From assembly GCA_021779635.1 (NCBI GenBank), contig JAJYAH010000333.1:1-7449 (forward strand): DNA of 7,449 bases, in the 5' to 3' direction. The DNA comes from Pseudomonadota bacterium (GTDB lineage: Bacteria > Pseudomonadota > Alphaproteobacteria > Rhizobiales > Xanthobacteraceae). The position numbers were made by a program, and so were the translations under genes. Each line of letters begins with the position of its first letter. Position 1 is the first letter of the stretch. Under the pieces are notes generated by a model. That model was given only the letters and a program-made list of their open reading frames with translations. It made no database searches and was not told where the DNA came from. Shown here in pieces: positions 1-5,374 of this stretch.

Positions 1-1
1 C

Positions 2-685
2 GATGTCGGCCGGCTTGTAGCCGTTGACTTCGGCATTATGGGCCGGCTCGGCATCAGGGAGCGGCGCTTCCTCGCCGAGATTCTGCTGGGCTTCATCACC
101 CGCAACTATCGCCGCGTCGCCGAGGTGCATTTTGAAGCCGGCTACGTCCCGGCGCATCATTCGGTCGAGAATTTTGCCCAAGCCATCCGCGCCATCGGCG
201 AACCGATCCACAACCGCACTGCCGAAGAGATTTCGATGGCGAAGCTGTTGACGCTGCTGCTCGAGGTCACCGGCCTGTTCGACATGCGGACCCGCCCCGA
301 ACTGATCCTGCTGCAAAAGACCATGGTGGTGGTCGAAGGCGTGGCGCGCAGCTTCGATCCCAAACTCGACATCTGGAAGGTCGCCGATCCGGTGGTGCGC
401 GAATGGGTCGAGCGCAATCTCGGCCCGGTCGGGCGCGTGCAGGGAGCGATGTCCGGCGCCGGGGAACTCGCGCGGGTGCTGGCGGGCCTTCCAGCGATCG
501 CCTCGCGATCGGTGGCCGTGCTGGAGCAATTGGAGGTCATGACCCGGGAAGGATTCACGCTGTCGCCGGAGACGATCGCGGCGATGGGACGGACCGAGGG
601 CCGCAAGAGCCGGTGGCGGACGCTGGCGCTCTGGGTCATCGCCTTGACGTTCATCGGGATTCTCGTGGCCATCCGCCAATTATGA
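2..685 (+). CDS. ubiB: UbiB, ABC1/ADCK-type atypical kinase/ATPase of ubiquinone biosynthesis (3' part only)
   Basis: The open frame runs in from the window edge and gives the last 227 residues; the N-terminal half and start lie outside. UbiB is a membrane-associated atypical kinase of the ABC1/Coq8 family needed for ubiquinone synthesis, probably as an ATPase rather than a protein kinase. The visible part opens with GRLVAVDFGIMGRL, containing the metal-binding DFG motif (visible residues 9-11), followed by the family's helical C-lobe (RFLAEILLGF, FEAGYVPAHHS). The last ~25 residues hold one hydrophobic membrane segment (about LALWVIALTFIGILVAI) after a basic stretch (RKSRWR); E. coli UbiB has two such segments. 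The stop TGA (683-685) lies inside the left arm of a perfect palindrome. coaBC follows 54 bases later, an order common in Alphaproteobacteria (ubiE-ubiB-coaBC-dut). Identity is strong; only completeness is limited. Confidence 0.93.
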   Translation, partial: DVGRLVAVDFGIMGRLGIRERRFLAEILLGFITRNYRRVAEVHFEAGYVPAHHSVENFAQAIRAIGEPIHNRTAEEISMAKLLTLLLEVTGLFDMRTRPELILLQKTMVVVEGVARSFDPKLDIWKVADPVVREWVERNLGPVGRVQGAMSGAGELARVLAGLPAIASRSVAVLEQLEVMTREGFTLSPETIAAMGRTEGRKSRWRTLALWVIALTFIGILVAIRQL

Positions 686-721
686 TTGCAGTGCAATCAT
701 AATTTGCTAGCATTGCTATCA
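678..721. promoter_or_regulatory. Tandem palindromic operator-like site upstream of RHH-coaBC
   Basis: Two adjacent palindromes are visible. The first (678-704) is perfect: arms AATTATGATTGCA and TGCAATCATAATT around a single G at 691. The second (705-721) is TGCTAGCA, a T at 713, then TGCTATCA, an inverted repeat with one mismatched pair. Their cores share one plan, TGATTGCA-g-TGCAATCA (683-699) and TGCTAGCA-t-TGCTATCA (705-721), giving four 8-bp half-sites with centres 22 bp apart, about two helical turns. Half-site 714-721 equals the TGCTATCA half-site I recall for Neisseria FitA, and the others differ by one base when oriented. Since the downstream gene begins with a FitA-like RHH domain, the simplest reading is an autoregulatory operator. 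The first palindrome overlaps the ubiB stop codon. It has no T-run and only a one-base loop, so a terminator is unlikely. Confidence 0.72.
698..703 (+). promoter_or_regulatory. Possible -10 element for coaBC inside the operator
   Basis: CATAAT matches the sigma-70 -10 consensus at 5 of 6 positions and lies in the right arm of the first palindrome. Transcription would start near 710, about 20 bases before the Shine-Dalgarno sequence. No good -35 hexamer is present at 15-18 bp upstream (the region reads gccaat), so this is weak. If real, protein bound at the palindromes would directly block polymerase. Confidence 0.25.
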
Positions 722-729
722 AATGAAGC

Positions 730-733
730 GGAG
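730..733 (+). promoter_or_regulatory. Shine-Dalgarno site fixing the coaBC start
   Basis: GGAG lies 6 bases before ATG 740-742. It supports that ATG over a TTG at 686 in the same frame, which would place the start inside the palindrome and add 18 residues ahead of the conserved MASLTIRKL beginning. Confidence 0.75.
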
Positions 734-739
734 AATTCC

Positions 740-2170
740 ATGGCCAGCCTGACGATCCGAAAACTCGACGATGCGATCCGGGATGAGCTGCGGCTGCGCG
801 CGGCCCGTAACGGCCGCTCGGTCGAAGATGAGGTGCGCGTGATCCTGCGCGAGGCGTCGCAAAACCGCCCCACGTGGCCGGCGGCCTCCGTGGAGGCTTC
901 CCGGGCCGCCCCGGCGACGCACCCGGCTGGCAGCGCGGCGTTGGGCCTTCCGCGCGTCACGCTGATCATTGGCGGCGGCATCGCCGCCTACAAGGCGCTG
1001 GACCTGATCCGGCGGCTCAAGGAGCGCCACATTCATGTCCGCTGCGTACTGACCGAGGCGGCACAGCAATTCGTCACGGCGCTGGCCGCCAGCGCGCTGT
1101 CGAACGAGCGCTGCTACACCGATCTGTTCGACGCCGAGAGCGAGTTCGATGCCGGCCATATCCGTCTCGCACGTGACTGCGATCTGATTGTGGTGGCACC
1201 GGCGACCGCCGACCTGATGGCAAAAATGGCGCAGGGTCATGCCGATGATCTGGCCAGCGCGATTTTGCTCGCGGCCAACCGCCCGATCCTGCTGGCGCCG
1301 GCGATGAACCCCCTGATGTGGAACAATGCGGCGACCCGCCGCAATGTCGCACAACTCGAGCGCGACGGCGCCGCCATGATCGGGCCCAACGCCGGAGAAA
1401 TGGCCGAAGCCGGCGAAGCAGGCATCGGCCGGATGGCGGAGCCCATCGAAATAGCTTCCGCCGCCGAACGCTTGTTGCGCCCGCCGCAGCCGCGCCCCCT
1501 CGCCGGCAAGCGGGTGCTGATTACCGCAGGTCCGACCCATGAGCCGATCGATCCGGTGCGCTATATCGCCAACCGTTCCTCCGGCAAACAGGGTTACGCT
1601 ATCGCTGCCGCCGCACAGGCCGCCGGCGCCGATGTCATCCTGATCTCGGGTCCGGTCGAACTGGACGATCCTCCCGGCATGTCGGTAACGCATGTGGAAT
1701 CCGCGCGCGAGATGCTCCATGCCGCGGAAGCAGCCCTTCCGGCGGACATCGCGATCTTTGCTGCCGCCGTTGCCGACTGGCGCGTTGCCCGTGAAGGGGA
1801 GCAGAAACTGAAAAAGACACCGGCAGGCATGCCGCCGCTGCAGCTGGTGGAGAACCCCGATATCCTCGCCACGATCTCGAAGTTGCAGAAATTGCGGCCG
1901 GCTCTGGTAGTCGGCTTCGCTGCCGAGACCGAAAACCTGATCGAGAATGCGAAGGCCAAGCTGGCGCGCAAGGGCTGCGACTGGATTGTCGCCAACGACG
2001 TTTCGCCGGCGTCGGGCGTGATGGGCGGCGACCGCAATACGGTTCACCTGCTGGCCCGGGATGCCAATGGCGTCGACATCAAGATCGAATCCTGGCCGGT
2101 GATGACCAAGGACGAAGTGGCCGCCACACTGGTGGCGCGTATCGCGAGCCATGCGGAGAACCGACCGTGA
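740..2170 (+). CDS. coaBC: CoaBC with N-terminal FitA-like ribbon-helix-helix domain
   Basis: This 476-residue protein is the bifunctional phosphopantothenate-cysteine ligase (CoaB) and phosphopantothenoylcysteine decarboxylase (CoaC) of cytosolic coenzyme A synthesis. Residues 1-40 ([11 protein letters not shown] then [12 protein letters not shown]) read as a FitA/Arc-type RHH DNA-binding domain: a short strand, then two helices. Residues 42-70 are an Ala/Pro-rich linker. CoaC spans about 71-250: [10 protein letters not shown] (78-87), the catalytic-type His140 in GHIRLAR, APATADL (153-159), and PAMN (187-190). CoaB spans about 255-474: [20 protein letters not shown] with Asn278, [12 protein letters not shown] (356-359), ENPDI, VGFAAET and ANDVS. 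The E. coli CoaC active-site Cys158 motif (ACGD) is replaced by AEAGE (222-226), with no Cys between 147 and 413. No ATG lies between residue 1 and Met160, so the RHH domain appears to be truly fused. The stop overlaps the dut start by 4 bases. CoaBC identity is near certain; the DNA-binding role is inference. Confidence 0.95.
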   Translation: MASLTIRKLDDAIRDELRLRAARNGRSVEDEVRVILREASQNRPTWPAASVEASRAAPATHPAGSAALGLPRVTLIIGGGIAAYKALDLIRRLKERHIHVRCVLTEAAQQFVTALAASALSNERCYTDLFDAESEFDAGHIRLARDCDLIVVAPATADLMAKMAQGHADDLASAILLAANRPILLAPAMNPLMWNNAATRRNVAQLERDGAAMIGPNAGEMAEAGEAGIGRMAEPIEIASAAERLLRPPQPRPLAGKRVLITAGPTHEPIDPVRYIANRSSGKQGYAIAAAAQAAGADVILISGPVELDDPPGMSVTHVESAREMLHAAEAALPADIAIFAAAVADWRVAREGEQKLKKTPAGMPPLQLVENPDILATISKLQKLRPALVVGFAAETENLIENAKAKLARKGCDWIVANDVSPASGVMGGDRNTVHLLARDANGVDIKIESWPVMTKDEVAATLVARIASHAENRP

Positions 2171-2625
2171 GCGCCACCGTCAAGGTTGATATCCGGCAAT
2201 TGCCGCACGGCGAAGGTCTGCCGCTGCCGGCGTATCAGAGTGCCGACGCGGCCGGGCTCGATCTGCTCGCTGCGGTCCCCGAGGAATCGCCGCTCGTTCT
2301 GATGCCCGGACGGTACGCGCTGGTTCCCACGGCGCTGACGATCGCGCTACCTCCCGGATATGAGGCGCAGGTCCGTCCGCGCTCCGGCCTCGCCTCGAAG
2401 CATGGCATCACCGTGCTGAACGCGCCGGGCACGGTCGACGCGGATTATCGCGGCGAGATCGGCGTGCTGCTGATCAACCACGGCGACGCGGCGTTCCCGA
2501 TCCGCCGCGGCGAGCGTATCGCGCAAATGGTGATTGCGCCTGTGATCCGAGCGGAACTCGTCGCCGCCGCGTCGCTCTCCGCGACCGACCGCGGCAGTGG
2601 CGGCTTCGGTTCGACGGGGCGCTGA
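2167..2625 (+). CDS. dut: Deoxyuridine 5'-triphosphate nucleotidohydrolase (dUTPase)
   Basis: dUTPase hydrolyses dUTP to dUMP and pyrophosphate, keeping uracil out of DNA and feeding dTMP synthesis. The 152-residue product is normal length for the homotrimeric family and shows all five motifs: AGLDLLAA (29-36), RPRSGLA (70-76), [10 protein letters not shown] (88-97) with the catalytic-type Asp91 and the substrate-stacking Tyr94, RRGERIAQM (113-121), and the C-terminal P-loop-like arm [10 protein letters not shown] (142-151). The start is GTG 2167-2169, overlapping the coaBC stop in a GTGA arrangement, so the two are probably translationally coupled and share a promoter. Any control at the coaBC operator would therefore also affect dut. 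The pairing coaBC-dut is common in proteobacteria. Nothing in the protein is unusual. Confidence 0.97.
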   Translation: MSATVKVDIRQLPHGEGLPLPAYQSADAAGLDLLAAVPEESPLVLMPGRYALVPTALTIALPPGYEAQVRPRSGLASKHGITVLNAPGTVDADYRGEIGVLLINHGDAAFPIRRGERIAQMVIAPVIRAELVAAASLSATDRGSGGFGSTGR

Positions 2626-2629
2626 TTTG

Positions 2630-2752
2630 GATTCATTTTCATAAAAATTGCGCCGATAAAGTTTAATACCGCATTTTTTCGTGGCGCGGTTTTGCGTTCA
2701 CGATCTGGACTCTTACCGGCCGACTCCCGTTGAGGATATTGTCACTCGATTC
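2630..2752. promoter_or_regulatory. GANTC (CcrM-type methylation) cluster upstream of divL
   Basis: Four GANTC sites occur in 123 bases: GATTC 2630-2634, GACTC 2708-2712, GACTC 2722-2726 and GATTC 2748-2752. By eye I count about 20 in the whole 7.4-kb window, roughly one per 370 bases, so this is a clear local excess. In Alphaproteobacteria CcrM methylates GANTC and GcrA activates many promoters carrying such sites. The cluster fills the intergenic region ahead of divL, a cell-cycle gene, so the divL promoter probably lies here. I could not identify a convincing -35/-10 pair. Confidence 0.45.
2643..2693 (+). terminator. Possible weak intrinsic terminator after dut
   Basis: Two alternative folds are visible just after the dut stop. 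In one, AAAATTGCGCC (2644-2654) pairs with GGCGCGGTTTT (2683-2693), 11 pairs including two G-U, across a 28-base loop. In the other, AAAAA-t-TGCG (2643-2652) pairs with CGCA-t-TTTTT (2670-2679), ending in a T-run. The A-run and T-run would also allow function on the opposite strand. The loops are large and the GC stems short, so this is tentative. Confidence 0.3.
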
Positions 2753-2789
2753 GCGAACCGGAGCGCGATCGGCACAAAATAGGTACCGG

Positions 2790-2820
2790 CTTTGCGTTCG
2801 AACGCGTTCCGGGCGCAAAG
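2790..2820. repeat. Nested inverted repeats in the divL leader
   Basis: CTTTGCG (2790-2796) and CGCAAAG (2814-2820) form a 7-bp inverted repeat with a 17-base spacer, which contains most of a 12-bp perfect palindrome, GCGTTCGAACGC (2794-2805). It ends 12 bases before the GGGG ribosome-binding site of divL, so it could be an operator or an mRNA hairpin limiting translation. No function can be assigned from sequence alone. Confidence 0.4.
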
Positions 2821-2832
2821 TCGTGCGGTTTT

Positions 2833-2836
2833 GGGG
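2833..2836 (+). promoter_or_regulatory. Shine-Dalgarno site fixing the divL start
   Basis: GGGG lies 6 bases before ATG 2843-2845. It supports that start over the in-frame TTG at 2792, which would add 17 basic residues and sit within the inverted repeat with no visible ribosome-binding site. Confidence 0.65.
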
Positions 2837-2842
2837 CAAACC

Positions 2843-5374
2843 ATGTCGGACGTGATCGCGGCGATGCGTCAGACCTTGCTGTCGTGCACATCCTTGGCGC
2901 GCAACGGCCTGATCGCCCTTGGCACTGCAACAATTGGCGCACTGGCGGCGATCGCGCCGGCCGAGGCCAGCGATCTAGCCATCGTCGAGCATGCCATTTC
3001 GACCTTCTTCGGATTCAATCGCCAGGAAATCGCGGTGCTGGCGACGGCGCTGGCGTTGCTCGGCTTTTCGGTGATGGCGGCGATCCTGCTGATGCGCGCG
3101 CGTGTCCGCGCCGCCAACAACGAGGCGCGGCTGCGCTCCGACATCCATGGCCTGCAAATCGAGGCCGACCGGTTCCGCGCGCTGTTGTTCGCCGAGCCGC
3201 AGATCCTGATCTCGTGGGCGGCGGGCGACAATCGCCCGCAAATCAGCGGCGACATCTCGCTGCTGATGCCGCCGGACTCCCCGCAATATCAGCCGCAGCG
3301 CATCCTGGCCTTCGGGACCTGGCTGCCGCCGGAACCGGCGCTGCGGATGGATCATGCGGTCGATGCGTTGCGCGAGGCCGGCGAGGGTTTTCTGCTCAAT
3401 CTCACCAGCTCGAATGGACACGCCTTCGAGGCCATGGGCCGCGCCATCGGCGGTCAGGCCATCGTACGGATTCGCGAACTCAGCGGGCTGCGCCGGGAAC
3501 TTGCCGAGACCAACCTCCGGCACAAGGCGCTTCTGGAAGAAACCGAGATGCTGCGCGGTTTCGCAGCCGGAGCGCCGTGGCCGATCTGGACCAAGAGCGC
3601 GAAGGGCGGTCTCAACTACGCCAATGCCGCCTATGCGCGGGCAACCGAGGCGGCAAGCGTCGCGGATGCGATCGATCGCGACCTCGGACTGCTCGATAGC
3701 GCCGGCCGCAGCGATATGGACCGCGCGCTGAGTGAGACGGCGGCCTACAATGCGCGGTTGCCGATCGTGGTCGGCGGCGAGCGGCGCATCTACGATGTGT
3801 ATGCGCGCAATGTCGCCGGAGGCAGCGTCGGCATCGCCATCGATGCCAGTGAAGCGGCGGCGCTCGGGGCGGCGCTGGTGCGGATGGCGGAGGCGCACCG
3901 CCGCACCCTCGATCAACTGTCGTCCGGCGTCGCGGTTTTCGACGGCCAGCGGCGGCTCGCGTTCTACAACGATTCCTACCGCCGGCTGTGGGATCTGGAC
4001 CGCGCCTTTCTCGACAACAATCCCGACGATTCGAGCGTGCTCGATCGGCTGCGCGCCGCGCGCAAACTCCCCGAGCAGCCGGATTTCCGGGCCTGGAAGG
4101 CGAAGCTGCACGAGGCCTATCGCGCCGTCGAGCCCGCAAAGGATACCTGGTATCTGCCCGACGGACGTGCCGTCAGCGTCGTCACCACGCCCAATCCGGA
4201 AGGCGGCGTCACCTATCTGTTCGACAATGTGACCGAAAGCCTGGACCTGGCGCGGCGATTTGACGGCCTGATCCGGGTACAGCGGGAGACGCTCGATAAT
4301 CTCGCCGAGGCGGTCGCGGTGTTCGGCAGCAACGGCCGCGCGCAATTGTTCAATCCGGCGTTCGCGAAAATGTGGAAGCTGTCGCCCGAAGAGCTGCAGA
4401 AGCAACCCCACATCGGGACCGTGGAAGCCTGGTGCAGACCGCTGTTCGATGACGCGGCCACCTGGCGGACGTTGCGCGAGGCGATCACGGCCATCGAGAA
4501 CCGTGTCGAGGTGCCGCTGAAGCTGGAGCGCAAGGATGGCAGTGTGCTGGACTGCATGACCATGCCGCTGCCCGACGGCGCCACCATGCTGACGTTCCAG
4601 GACATCACCGACACCGAGAACGTCGAGCGGGCGTTGCGCGAGCGTAACGAGGCGCTCGAGACCGCCGACCAGATGAAGGTCGATTTCGTCCACCACGTGT
4701 CTTACGAATTGCGTTCGCCGCTGACCACCATCATCGGCTTCGCGCATTTCCTCAGCGATCCCGTGACCGGTCCCTTGATGCCGAAGCAGGCCGAATATCT
4801 CGGTTACATCACGGCCTCGACCAATGCGCTGCTCGCGATCATCAACAACATCCTCGATCTTGCGACCATCGACGCCGGCGCGATGTCGCTCAATCTCGGC
4901 CCGATCGATATCCGCAAGACCATCGAAGCCGCGGCCGAGGGCATCCAGGACCGGCTCGCGACCGATCGCATCGAACTCAAGGTCGATGTCGATCCCGACA
5001 TCGGCGACTTCGTCGGCGACGAACGCCGCGTGGTGCAGGTGCTGTACAATTTGCTGGCCAATGCCGTCGGGTTTTCGCCGCCGGATGCCACCGTCGGCCT
5101 CAGCGCCAGGCGAACCGAGCACAGCGTTATTTTCACCGTGACCGATTCCGGCCCGGGCATTCCGCCCGACGTCAAGGACAAGGTATTCGACTGGTTCGAG
5201 AGTCATTCCAACGGCTCGCGGCATCGCGGCGCCGGCCTCGGCCTGTCGCTGGTGCGCTCCTTTGTCGAACTGCATGGCGGCAAGGTGCGCGTCGATTCGA
5301 TCGTCGGCAAGGGCACGACCGTCACCTGCGACTTTCCGATCGATCAGGCCGTGCATCGCAACGCCGCGGAATGA
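2843..5374 (+). CDS. divL: DivL-like PAS sensor-kinase homologue with Tyr in the H-box
   Basis: This 843-residue membrane protein has histidine-kinase architecture. Hydrophobic segments lie at about 23-41 (ending in a signal-peptide-like APAEAS) and 63-84. A helical stretch follows, then three PAS-like regions at about 235-335, 355-465 and 478-592; the second and third begin with similar segments (LDQLSSGVAVFDGQRR, LDNLAEAVAVFGSNGR). The dimerisation region holds FVHHVSYELRSPLTTIIGF, where the phospho-accepting His of the usual SHELRTP motif is Tyr621 (codon 4703-4705). The ATP-binding domain looks intact: NLLANAVGFSPP (737-748), TDSGPGIP (767-774), FDWFE (782-786), GAGLGLSLV (796-804). Tyr at this site is the hallmark of Caulobacter DivL, which binds phosphorylated DivK and controls the CckA-ChpT-CtrA pathway. 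Downstream tsaE/amgK overlaps by 4 bases, a neighbourhood I associate with divL. The role as CckA regulator is transferred from Caulobacter; a generic PAS kinase is less likely given the Tyr. Confidence 0.85.
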   Translation: MSDVIAAMRQTLLSCTSLARNGLIALGTATIGALAAIAPAEASDLAIVEHAISTFFGFNRQEIAVLATALALLGFSVMAAILLMRARVRAANNEARLRSDIHGLQIEADRFRALLFAEPQILISWAAGDNRPQISGDISLLMPPDSPQYQPQRILAFGTWLPPEPALRMDHAVDALREAGEGFLLNLTSSNGHAFEAMGRAIGGQAIVRIRELSGLRRELAETNLRHKALLEETEMLRGFAAGAPWPIWTKSAKGGLNYANAAYARATEAASVADAIDRDLGLLDSAGRSDMDRALSETAAYNARLPIVVGGERRIYDVYARNVAGGSVGIAIDASEAAALGAALVRMAEAHRRTLDQLSSGVAVFDGQRRLAFYNDSYRRLWDLDRAFLDNNPDDSSVLDRLRAARKLPEQPDFRAWKAKLHEAYRAVEPAKDTWYLPDGRAVSVVTTPNPEGGVTYLFDNVTESLDLARRFDGLIRVQRETLDNLAEAVAVFGSNGRAQLFNPAFAKMWKLSPEELQKQPHIGTVEAWCRPLFDDAATWRTLREAITAIENRVEVPLKLERKDGSVLDCMTMPLPDGATMLTFQDITDTENVERALRERNEALETADQMKVDFVHHVSYELRSPLTTIIGFAHFLSDPVTGPLMPKQAEYLGYITASTNALLAIINNILDLATIDAGAMSLNLGPIDIRKTIEAAAEGIQDRLATDRIELKVDVDPDIGDFVGDERRVVQVLYNLLANAVGFSPPDATVGLSARRTEHSVIFTVTDSGPGIPPDVKDKVFDWFESHSNGSRHRGAGLGLSLVRSFVELHGGKVRVDSIVGKGTTVTCDFPIDQAVHRNAAE

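Noticed and set aside
678..704. Perfect palindrome read as a rho-independent terminator of ubiB.
   Set aside because: The loop is one base, the stem is AT-rich and no T-run follows; together with the second related palindrome and the encoded RHH domain, an operator is more likely.
686..739. Extension of the coaBC frame upstream to a TTG at 686.
   Set aside because: It lacks a ribosome-binding site, starts inside the palindrome, and adds residues ahead of the conserved MASLTIRKL beginning; GGAG 6 bases before ATG 740 fits far better.
740..860. A separate antitoxin gene ahead of an independent coaBC.
   Set aside because: There is no stop codon between the RHH part and CoaC, no ATG before Met160, only weak GTG/TTG options (890, 941), and no PIN toxin gene nearby.
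2663..2677. TTAA-N7-TTTT as a CtrA binding site upstream of divL.
   Set aside because: Only one half matches TTAA-N7-TTAA, and such partial matches are expected in this AT-rich patch.
2792..2842. divL starting at TTG 2792 with 17 extra residues.
   Set aside because: No ribosome-binding site is visible and it overlaps an inverted repeat; ATG 2843 has GGGG at good spacing and leads directly into a signal-like hydrophobic N-terminus.
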